Assembly: GCA_030426545.1 (NCBI GenBank)
Contig: JAUHYL010000036.1
Coordinates: 1-40,917 of the forward strand
Length of the DNA: 40,917 nt
DNA from: Gammaproteobacteria bacterium
GTDB taxonomy: Bacteria; Pseudomonadota; Gammaproteobacteria; Pseudomonadales; Halieaceae
Direction of reading: 5' to 3'
Every line of letters starts with the position of its first letter. Within the stretch, counting starts at the first letter, position 1. Shown here in pieces: positions 6,923-13,733 of this stretch. Made by a program: the position numbers and the translations under genes. The notes below the pieces were generated by a model. The model was given only the letters and a program-made list of their open reading frames with translations, did not search any database and was not told the origin of the DNA.

Positions 6923-8875
6923 TTAACCGGCCGTTTCCGGGCCATAACGATAGTCGTCAGCGTTTACCGCCTTCGTCCAGCGCCACATGTCGAGAATTTT
7001 CCACGGCCACAGTAGCGTGACCTTGCCCTCATCGTTCTGGTAGAAACTCGACTTGATCGAGCTGTGCTCCCAGATCAACTGCGCCTGCAATTCGCGAAAG
7101 CGCTGGTAGTAGTCATCAAACACCTCGCGTCGGCACTCCAGCGTCTCTGCCCCGCGCTGCATCTGGCTCTTCAGGCAGGCCATGATGTAACGCATCTGGC
7201 ACTCCCCGTTGAAAATCAGGCTGCCGCCAAAGGCCAGGTTGGTGCCGGGACCAAACATGCAGTAGAAGTTGGGAAAATCAGGCACGGTCACGCCCAGGTA
7301 GGCCGCCGGCTCGTTACCCCACTGCTCGGATAACAACACCCCTCCCCGGCCGCGGATCTCCATCGGCCAGAGAAACTTGTCCGTCTGGAATCCAGTCGCA
7401 TAGATGATGACGTCGGCAGCGTAGAACTGTCCCTGCTCATCAACAACGCCGGCCTCATCGGCGCGGGTTACGCCACGTGTTACCAGGTCGACGTTGTCGC
7501 GCTTGAGCGCTGCCAGCCAGCTACCGTTGTCCTGCAGGGTGCGTTTACCCATGGGCGCGTAGTCCGGCATGACCTTGGCCAGCAGTTCCTCGTCATCTCC
7601 CACCTGACCCTTGATGTATTCGCTGAACATGTTGTAAACGAAATCGTTCAACTCTCCGATAGAGCGCTCCTGGTGCGGCCAGTCGGGATCGACAAAGATC
7701 GTGTCGTAAGCGCCGTCACAGGCCGGCCAGAACAACAGGAAGCGAAACCAGCGCGCGTAGAAAGGCAGATGCTTCAGGCACCATTTTTTACCTTCCGGTA
7801 CACGCTCATGGTAGATGGGGTTTTCGAACATCCACGGCGCGGAACGTTGAAACACGGTCAGGTGCTGCGCTTTCTCTGCAATGGCCGGTACGATCTGGAA
7901 CGCGCTGGCGCCGGAGCCCACGACGATAATGCGTTTGCCTGCCAGGTCGATGCTCTCGTCCCAGTCGGCGGAGTGGCACCACTTGCCCTTGAAGCTGTCC
8001 AGGCCCTCAATGTCTGGCAGTGAAGGACGATTCAACTGGCCCACGGCGCTGATCACTGAACTGACCTGATGCTCCGTGGTGTTGCCTTCCTGGTCGCGTG
8101 TTGTCACGCGCCAGCACGCGGCCTGCTCATCGAACACCGCGCGGGTGACTTCGGTATTGAAAACAAAGTTGCTGCGCAACCCGTGATGCTCCAGCACACC
8201 TTCGAAGTACTGCTGCAGTTCCGGCTGCTGGGAAAAGTACTCGTTCCAGTGGTAGGCGGGCTCGAAGGAATAGCTGTACAGGTGGTTGCCCACATCGACG
8301 CGCGCACCCGGGTAACGGTTTTCAAACCAGGTGCCGCCGACAGAAGAGTTCTTCTCAATCACCACGTGGGGGATACCCGCCTCGGTCAAGCGATAGGAGG
8401 CGAGAACCCCGGACATGCCGCCACCGATGACCAGGACCTTGTGCGCGGATTTGACCGACGCGTCGACCTCATCACCCCAGGCGGTTGAGCGTTGATCACG
8501 GCCATCCAGCTCCATCTCCTCCAGCATCATCGGCACGTAATCGGCAGGCACCTCCTGTGCCAGCATGAAGTTCATCATGCGATGCACCGTCTGTGCATCC
8601 GGCGGTGGCGGCAACTTGCAGCCGCCATCGCGGTAGGCCTTGATGACTTCCAGTGCCTGTGCGCGCACGGTGGCCTTGTCCTCTTCCGACATGTAACCCT
8701 GGTATTCGTTGATATACGCGCCCGCCGGGCGCAGGTCTCCATCCAGCAAACTCGCGTCGCCGGACATATGCACCATGCTCATCATGAGGGTGGGAATGCT
8801 GGCATCTTCCAAAGCCGCCGCGATGCTCTCGTCATCGTCGGTGATCGGGTATCGCACAGTGTCTTCAGCAGTCAT
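6923..8875 (-). CDS. Baeyer-Villiger monooxygenase, 4-hydroxyacetophenone-monooxygenase type
   Basis: An FAD- and NADPH-dependent monooxygenase that inserts oxygen next to a carbonyl, giving an ester or lactone. At 650 residues it carries an N-terminal extension of about 140 residues before the first Rossmann fold, as in 4-hydroxyacetophenone monooxygenase. Visible parts are the FAD motif VIGGGMSGVLAS (149-160), VGGTWFENRYPGARVD (179-194), the BVMO fingerprint FKGKWCHSADWD (295-306, matching F-x-G-x3-H-x3-W-D) and the NADPH Rossmann motif VVGSGASAFQIVP (318-330). A CGGAG ribosome binding site precedes the ATG. It lies between two SDR genes in an operon controlled by a divergent TetR. Substrate is unknown; this group accepts aryl ketones, aliphatic ketones and sometimes steroids. 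Confidence 0.95.
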   Translation of the reverse strand: MTAEDTVRYPITDDDESIAAALEDASIPTLMMSMVHMSGDASLLDGDLRPAGAYINEYQGYMSEEDKATVRAQALEVIKAYRDGGCKLPPPPDAQTVHRMMNFMLAQEVPADYVPMMLEEMELDGRDQRSTAWGDEVDASVKSAHKVLVIGGGMSGVLASYRLTEAGIPHVVIEKNSSVGGTWFENRYPGARVDVGNHLYSYSFEPAYHWNEYFSQQPELQQYFEGVLEHHGLRSNFVFNTEVTRAVFDEQAACWRVTTRDQEGNTTEHQVSSVISAVGQLNRPSLPDIEGLDSFKGKWCHSADWDESIDLAGKRIIVVGSGASAFQIVPAIAEKAQHLTVFQRSAPWMFENPIYHERVPEGKKWCLKHLPFYARWFRFLLFWPACDGAYDTIFVDPDWPHQERSIGELNDFVYNMFSEYIKGQVGDDEELLAKVMPDYAPMGKRTLQDNGSWLAALKRDNVDLVTRGVTRADEAGVVDEQGQFYAADVIIYATGFQTDKFLWPMEIRGRGGVLLSEQWGNEPAAYLGVTVPDFPNFYCMFGPGTNLAFGGSLIFNGECQMRYIMACLKSQMQRGAETLECRREVFDDYYQRFRELQAQLIWEHSSIKSSFYQNDEGKVTLLWPWKILDMWRWTKAVNADDYRYGPETAG

Positions 8876-8953
8876 CGCTGCACTCCGGTTGTCGCGTCAG
8901 GCTGGCTGACGCAGTTGAATTCTCGGTTCCAGGACCACAGCGCCGCAGAGCGC

Positions 8954-9799
8954 CTAGATCGGCGGTGCGAACGTCGGGTTTCTCCCCGCACGAATGTCGT
9001 CCAGGCGGGTATTGGCGGCGTCGCGCCAGGCTTCTTCCGAGAGGATATAGAACTTCTCTTCAACGATCGCTTCATGCACACGCTGCGCCATGACCTCGGG
9101 ACCGATACCGGCCGCGGTGCTGTCGGCCAGCGCCTGCATCACCATGGCTCGCTCGTCGGTCTGCTGGACATCGTCCGCGCCGGAATACTGCTGCGGACGA
9201 TTGCGCTCCGATTGCGCGATGCCGGTACTGATCGCCTCCGGACAAAGGACGGACACCTTCACGTTGGGCGCATGGAACGACAGCTCATGGTACAGGGACT
9301 CGCTCATCGCCAGTACCGCGTGCTTGGTCATATGGTAGATACCCGAATACGGCATCGCGGTAACAGCGGCCATGGAGGCCGTGTTGACGATATGGCACTC
9401 GTCGCCCTGCTCTTTCATCAGCGGCACAAACGTGCGCACACCGTGCACCACACCCCATACATTTACATCCATCTGCCAGCGGTAATCCGCCAGGCTTTCC
9501 TCCCAGAGAACACCACCGGCAAAGACACCGGCGTTGTTGCAGGCAATGTGAATCGCGCCGAAACTGTCCAGCGCAAACTTTGCCAGCGCGTCGACATCGC
9601 CCTGCTGGGATACATCGGTACGCAGGCCGGTGCAATTGCCCCTGGCCTGCAGCGCCTGCACCGCTTCATCCAGCATCGCCTGTTCGATATCACCGATCAC
9701 CACGTTCATACCCAGCGACAGAAATCGCTCTGCCATCGCGCGGCCGATACCGCTGGCACCGCCGGTGATGACGGCTGTTTTTTCCGCAAAGTCTTTCAT
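8954..9799 (-). CDS. Short-chain dehydrogenase/reductase (SDR), second gene of the BVMO operon
   Basis: A 281-residue SDR with TGGASGIG (12-19), Asp37 after the second strand (IGDIEQ, suggesting NAD+), NNAG (88-91), Ser142, and Tyr155/Lys159 in YHMTK. The C-terminal part is longer than in minimal SDRs and ends with a charged helix and NPTFAPPI. An AAAGGA ribosome binding site lies 8 bases before the ATG. It is the second gene after the acyl-CoA-dehydrogenase-like flavoprotein and precedes the Baeyer-Villiger monooxygenase by 78 bases. An alcohol-to-ketone step upstream of the monooxygenase is the likely role. Confidence 0.93.
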   Translation of the reverse strand: MKDFAEKTAVITGGASGIGRAMAERFLSLGMNVVIGDIEQAMLDEAVQALQARGNCTGLRTDVSQQGDVDALAKFALDSFGAIHIACNNAGVFAGGVLWEESLADYRWQMDVNVWGVVHGVRTFVPLMKEQGDECHIVNTASMAAVTAMPYSGIYHMTKHAVLAMSESLYHELSFHAPNVKVSVLCPEAISTGIAQSERNRPQQYSGADDVQQTDERAMVMQALADSTAAGIGPEVMAQRVHEAIVEEKFYILSEEAWRDAANTRLDDIRAGRNPTFAPPI

Positions 9800-9844
9800 G
9801 TTCTTATCCTTTTATTCACGCGCACTGTAGTGGCGTCTGAGTGA

Positions 9845-11035
9845 CTACAGTGCCGTGCTGTCCTCTATGAGACCGAGCATCAGTTTGCCCGCCTCGGTAT
9901 AGGTTTTTTCGCTGATGAATGCGTGCTGCGTGCCGGTGTACATATCGCGGAAGGCGCGCTCCAGACGGCTGCCCTCGCGGATGGCCGTGGTACCGGCGGC
10001 CAGGTGTGCGAACTGCACCACCTCGCGACTCGCCTCTGTTGCGTAGGTTGCCGCGATACGCATATCCGCGCGCATGTGCGCGGTCAGTTCTTCACCGGCC
10101 TCCACCCTTGCCTGCATTTCGGTATAGGTATCGACCACCAGGCGGTGTGCAGCACGCCACATGCCCTCGTGATGGGCAAGGTTGCGCTGGAAGGTCAACT
10201 TGTTGGCGATGGAGCTTTCATCTCCCATACGCGTCTTTTCCTTCGCCAGTTGCACCACGTCATCGATGGCGCTGCGCGCCACGCCCAGCGCCCAGGCAGC
10301 GTGACCACAGCCGGTGAGCGGCATCACGCCAAAGCGATAGATACTTCCCCCGCGCTTTGGGCTGCGACTAAACAAGGTATAGGTGCGGTGCTCGGGCACA
10401 AACACGTCGTTCAGTTCGTAGTTGTAGCTGCCCGTGCCCTTCAGGCCCTGCACGTGCCAGCCATCGGTGAACGTCACCTCTTCCCGCGGCACCACTGCCA
10501 CGCTCATCAATGGCATCACACCGTCATCGGCCATGATCATCTCGCCGTTATCCATGGGCAGGAACCCGGCGGCAACGTATTCGGAATGACCGGTCCCGCT
10601 GCCAAATTGCCAGGCCCCGCTCACGCGATAACCACCGTCCACCTTCTCGCCGGTGCCGTTGGGAAAAAACTGGCCTCCCATGGTGACGCGGTTGTCGTGC
10701 GCGCTGAACACTTCATCGAAGCCGGCATCGTCCAGGTAGGCCGCGGCAAAGCACGCGGAGGGAAAGTTGGCAATCCCGATCCACCCCAGTGATCCATCCT
10801 GGCGCGCCAGTTCCACCCAGGTTTCGATCAGTTCGGCAAAACCCGGCTCGCTGCCACCGGCCTCGGTGGGATTCATCCAGCGCATCAGGCCACTGTCCCA
10901 GAGCGCTTTGACCAACGGCTCCGTCAGGGTGCGATTCGCTTCGGACGGACCGGCCTCGGCCAGTGCGACGGATTCAATGGACCTGGCCATTGCCAGGCCC
11001 GGGCCATTGGCCGGGGCGGTAAGGGGAGCATTCAC
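9845..11035 (-). CDS. Acyl-CoA-dehydrogenase-fold flavoprotein (possible group D flavin monooxygenase)
   Basis: The 396-residue protein has the acyl-CoA dehydrogenase fold, but the C-terminal pattern AFRDMYTGTQHAFISEKTY resembles the type-2 C-terminal domain of flavin-dependent hydroxylases such as HsaA, DszC and HpaB-like enzymes rather than true acyl-CoA dehydrogenases. The middle section (SGAWQFGSGTGHSEYV, about 130-146, and LKGTGSYNYELNDVFVPEH) matches the beta domain of those proteins. The YGGTSE-type or YEGT-type acyl-CoA signature is absent. An AGGAG lies 7 bases before the ATG. As first gene of the BVMO operon, directly opposite a TetR gene, it may be an oxygenase needing a flavin reductase encoded elsewhere; none is in the operon. 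A dehydrogenase role cannot be excluded. Confidence 0.85.
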   Translation of the reverse strand: MNAPLTAPANGPGLAMARSIESVALAEAGPSEANRTLTEPLVKALWDSGLMRWMNPTEAGGSEPGFAELIETWVELARQDGSLGWIGIANFPSACFAAAYLDDAGFDEVFSAHDNRVTMGGQFFPNGTGEKVDGGYRVSGAWQFGSGTGHSEYVAAGFLPMDNGEMIMADDGVMPLMSVAVVPREEVTFTDGWHVQGLKGTGSYNYELNDVFVPEHRTYTLFSRSPKRGGSIYRFGVMPLTGCGHAAWALGVARSAIDDVVQLAKEKTRMGDESSIANKLTFQRNLAHHEGMWRAAHRLVVDTYTEMQARVEAGEELTAHMRADMRIAATYATEASREVVQFAHLAAGTTAIREGSRLERAFRDMYTGTQHAFISEKTYTEAGKLMLGLIEDSTAL

Positions 11036-11067
11036 GGTGGGACTCCTGCGCTTGAATGGGTGTTTGA

Positions 11068-11090
11068 GTTAACAGTTATTAACCGTTAAC
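11068..11090. promoter_or_regulatory. 23-bp palindrome, probable TetR operator between divergent genes
   Basis: The sequence starts and ends with GTTAAC and reads the same on both strands at 10 of its 11 base pairs around a central T (inner half-sites GTTA/TAAC). It lies in the 80-bp gap between the flavoprotein start and the TetR start, where a repressor could control both directions. Half-site layout and length are typical for TetR-family operators. Confidence 0.78.
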
Positions 11091-11115
11091 CTAATCGCGA
11101 AAAGGAGCAAGGTCA

Positions 11116-11697
11116 ATGGGCAAGCCCGAAAACTCCCCCGGCACCCGGGAGCAGATACTGAGTGCCGCCGAAGACCTGTTCGCCCGCCAGGGGTACCAGG
11201 CCACCACCATCAAGCAGGTGGCCGCCGAGGTCGCTATTCAGGGGCCCGCGATCTACAAACATTTCGACGGGAAGCGCGCGCTGTTCGAGGAAGTGCTGGA
11301 GCGCCTGTTCGGCCCCTTCCTTGCCCTGGTCAACGCAGACACACGCAGCGGCGATAATCTGGGCGCCATTGTCGGGCAACACCTGGCCAACCCCAACGCC
11401 TCGCGCATTGTGCAACACGCGACCTTGTCCGGCGGTGAAGATCTCGCGCTGCTGGTGGAGCGTTGGTACCTGCCGTTTTTCAACGACGTCAAAACCATGG
11501 CAGCAGAAGACACGCGTTTCTCGCCGGTCACCGTCATCGCCTTTCACGCCATGCTGCTGGGCTACCTGACGCTGGCGCCGCTGCACGAGGCCATCTTCGA
11601 TTTTGACCCGTTATCGGATAACGCCTTAGGGGAACTGCTTGAACTGCAGACATCGCTGGTGGCACAACTGGGTGCCACTGCAAATAGCGGCGATTAG
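11116..11697 (+). CDS. TetR family transcriptional regulator of the BVMO operon
   Basis: A 193-residue regulator. The N-terminal helix-turn-helix spans residues 10-55 (ILSAAEDLFARQGYQATTIK, then VAAEVAIQGPAIYKHFDGK). The remainder is the helical ligand-binding domain with no recognisable sensor motif. The ATG follows an AAAGGAG ribosome binding site by 8 bases. The gene is divergent from the BVMO operon and the gap contains a 23-bp palindrome. By family rule it should repress the operon, and probably itself, until a substrate or its CoA-ester or ketone derivative binds; that link is inferred from layout. Confidence 0.94.
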   Translation: MGKPENSPGTREQILSAAEDLFARQGYQATTIKQVAAEVAIQGPAIYKHFDGKRALFEEVLERLFGPFLALVNADTRSGDNLGAIVGQHLANPNASRIVQHATLSGGEDLALLVERWYLPFFNDVKTMAAEDTRFSPVTVIAFHAMLLGYLTLAPLHEAIFDFDPLSDNALGELLELQTSLVAQLGATANSGD

Positions 11698-11725
11698 TCA
11701 CCCCGGAGCGAAACGCCTGCCTGCG

Positions 11726-12700
11726 CTAACGCACCTGCAATTCGCCCACCAGGCCCAGCAACGACAACAGGAAAAAGCCCGCCGTGATCGTAACGATAGA
11801 CAACAGCGTGGACAGCACGGTGATGTTCGCCGCCAGCACACCGTCGCCGCGGGCCGCCACCACCATCACGTAGGCCGACACCGCCATCGGTGTTGCCAGC
11901 AGCAGGAACAACACACCCAGCGCCTCTCCACGCACGCCCATTAGCAGCGCGAGCAACACCCCTAGCGTAGGCGACACCACCAGCCGCCAGGCGCTCGCCT
12001 CCCAGGCGAACACGTCGGCGCGGTACAGGCGTGACAGGTCCATGGATCCGCCGATACAGACCAGCATCAACGGCAGAAAGAACGCCGAAAGACCACGTCC
12101 CAGCGGTTCGAGTAACCCGGGCGTTTGCAGTGGCGACAGCGATAGCGCCATCCCGGCGCTGATACCCAGTACCAGTGGATTGCGCACAATCCCCAGCGCA
12201 ACCCTGCCTATCCCCGTTTCCGCACCGTGGGTGACATTGAGCACCCACACCGCCAGCACGTTGTACAGCACCGTCATCACGGCAACCGGCAGCGCCGCCA
12301 GCGGTGCCGCCTTGTCACCGTAGGCCGCCACCGCCAACGCCAGGCCGATGATCGCCAGGTTGGAGCGAAAGGCGGCCTGCACAAAAATACCCTGTTGCGG
12401 CAGCGAGTGGCCGCGCCAGCGCGACCAGACCCAACTCAAACCCAGCACCAGCATCGCGGTCAACACGCCTGCAAGCAGGTAAACCGCGTTATCCATGGCG
12501 CGATAATCCACCTGCGCGGCGCCGGCAAACAACATCACCGGCAGCCCGAACCTGAAAGACAGGTTGGATATCCGGTCGTTCAGCGATCGCGACAAGACTC
12601 CGGCGCGCGCCAGCACCAGGCCGAGCACAACCCAGCCGAAGGTCGGCAGGGAGATCGCCAGCGAGGTATAGAACAGCGACAGGATTTCAGTGAATGCCAA
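11726..12700 (-). CDS. AEC family transporter
   Basis: An inner-membrane protein of 324 residues from the auxin efflux carrier (AEC, PIN-like) family. It has about ten hydrophobic segments arranged as two inverted halves. Characteristic parts include the N-terminal WVVLGLVLARAGVLS, FRSNLAIIGLALA (about 112-124), NPLVLGISAGMAL and the C-terminal ATPMAVSAYVMVVA. Bacterial members export or import small organic acids such as malate or malonate. It ends 28 bases from the convergent TetR gene, so it forms its own transcription unit; a CATAAT element at 12727-12732 may be its -10. Substrate is unknown. Confidence 0.9.
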   Translation of the reverse strand: MAFTEILSLFYTSLAISLPTFGWVVLGLVLARAGVLSRSLNDRISNLSFRFGLPVMLFAGAAQVDYRAMDNAVYLLAGVLTAMLVLGLSWVWSRWRGHSLPQQGIFVQAAFRSNLAIIGLALAVAAYGDKAAPLAALPVAVMTVLYNVLAVWVLNVTHGAETGIGRVALGIVRNPLVLGISAGMALSLSPLQTPGLLEPLGRGLSAFFLPLMLVCIGGSMDLSRLYRADVFAWEASAWRLVVSPTLGVLLALLMGVRGEALGVLFLLLATPMAVSAYVMVVAARGDGVLAANITVLSTLLSIVTITAGFFLLSLLGLVGELQVR

Positions 12701-12817
12701 GCGGAAGGCCTTGGGGTAAAAACGGCATTATGCCCGCGCTCAGCGGCGCACTCCAACGCCACACGCTCAACCCAAGACACGACGGTACACAAACGTTGGC
12801 GCAGAAAGCGCAGGTAT

Positions 12818-12845
12818 AAAAAAAGGCCGCGTTGCAGCGACCTTT
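12818..12845 (-). terminator. Intrinsic terminator of the VPxPA-CTERM gene
   Basis: Read on the minus strand, AAAGGTCGC-TGCAAC-GCGGCCTTT forms a 9-bp stem (one G-T pair) and is followed by a run of T residues. It starts 48 bases past the stop of the VPxPA-CTERM gene. Stem plus U-run is the textbook rho-independent form. Confidence 0.88.
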
Positions 12846-12893
12846 GCGACATACCCGGCTGCTCGCCGGGCGGGAGTTGCGATGTGCGTTAAA

Positions 12894-13547
12894 TCAGCGG
12901 CGCTTGCGCATCATGCGCAGACCGAGCAGCCCAAAGCCTAGCAGCAGGACGGTCGCCGGCACCGGCACTTGTTGCTCGGGGTCAGCATCGAGAATAGCCG
13001 AGGCCGGAGGCAGGAAGACACCCTGCGTGGTGGTGAGAATAGAATCGCTGAAAGGGCGATAAAAGACGGAAATCGTTTCCAGTCTGGCCTGCGAGCCCAC
13101 GAGAAAATCGATAGCGCCGAGAAACAGCGTTTCGCCCGCCGCCAGGCCAGCGCCGGTGAGGCTGGTTGAGATCGCATCAAAACCGGTTGCGTCGCCAGGT
13201 GACAGCGCCACGCCGGGCACCAGGGGCATAAACATTGGACTCAGGGCCGGGTCACACAGGCCGCCCAGGGTGTTCTCAGGTGCCGGGCACTCAGTGGCGC
13301 CCAGTGCAGTCAGCGCGGTCTGATCCCACATCAACGACAGTGAAGCGGCAAAGATTTCCGCGTCGGGGTCGATCACTGAAATCAGCAACCTCAGTTCATC
13401 ACCCGGATCAGCGGTTGTGATGCTGCCGCCAGTGGCACCGCCACCGGTGGTGTCGGTCCAGGTAAGTTGCACGATGGGTACGGCGTTTGCGAATTGCGCA
13501 ACGGCGAAAAGCAGCACGAATGCCGAGCTTCGGATTAGCAGACTCAT
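12894..13547 (-). CDS. Secreted VPxPA/PEP-CTERM protein (exosortase substrate)
   Basis: A 217-residue exported protein. Residues 1-22 form a Sec signal peptide (RSSAFVLLFAVAQFANA). The central part resembles a cohesin-like beta domain (DPGDELRLLISVIDPDAEIF, then SLSLMWDQTALTALG). The C-terminus from residue 194 has the three parts of a PEP-CTERM sorting signal: VPVPAT, a hydrophobic helix LLLGFGLLGL, and a basic tail RMMRKRR. The VP-x-PA form is a known variant. An exosortase in the inner membrane should cleave there for surface or exopolysaccharide-associated display; none is encoded in this window. AGGGGA precedes the ATG. The upstream sigma-54 promoter and downstream terminator show that the gene is monocistronic. 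Confidence 0.9.
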   Translation of the reverse strand: MSLLIRSSAFVLLFAVAQFANAVPIVQLTWTDTTGGGATGGSITTADPGDELRLLISVIDPDAEIFAASLSLMWDQTALTALGATECPAPENTLGGLCDPALSPMFMPLVPGVALSPGDATGFDAISTSLTGAGLAAGETLFLGAIDFLVGSQARLETISVFYRPFSDSILTTTQGVFLPPASAILDADPEQQVPVPATVLLLGFGLLGLRMMRKRR

Positions 13548-13588
13548 TGGATTCCCCTGTTGTTACTTTCGTCCCTGCCAGTGACAAG

Positions 13589-13603
13589 GCAAGTATTGTG
13601 CCA
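13589..13603 (-). promoter_or_regulatory. Sigma-54 (RpoN) -24/-12 promoter of the VPxPA-CTERM gene
   Basis: On the minus strand TGGCAC-AATAC-TTGC matches the RpoN consensus TGGCAC-N5-TTGC exactly. The -12 GC lies 42 bases before the ATG, placing the start of transcription near 13577 and leaving room for the AGGGGA ribosome binding site. PEP-CTERM genes are often controlled by RpoN with the PrsK/PrsR two-component pair. An imperfect dyad at 13653-13677 (CCGGTGT / ACACTGG) about 70 bases upstream could be the activator site. Confidence 0.85.
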
Positions 13604-13733
13604 GACCATATAAATCAATGAGTTACGGCACATTTATAGAGAATGGCAAAGCCCGGTGTAAAAAATCCTGACACTGGATCAACAGCACAATCGGACACCA
13701 CCCGCCACAGTGCCGACGGCAGCCCTCGCGGCC

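Noticed and set aside
8492-9844. Plus-strand frame of 450 codons over the BVMO and SDR genes
   Set aside because: It spans two minus-strand genes and the gap between them, has no family motif and is rich in His/Arg; antisense shadow.
11041-11115. Clear sigma-70 promoters for the TetR gene
   Set aside because: TTGAAT or TTGAGT could be -35 elements, but the -10 candidates at correct spacing are poor, so only the operator is listed.
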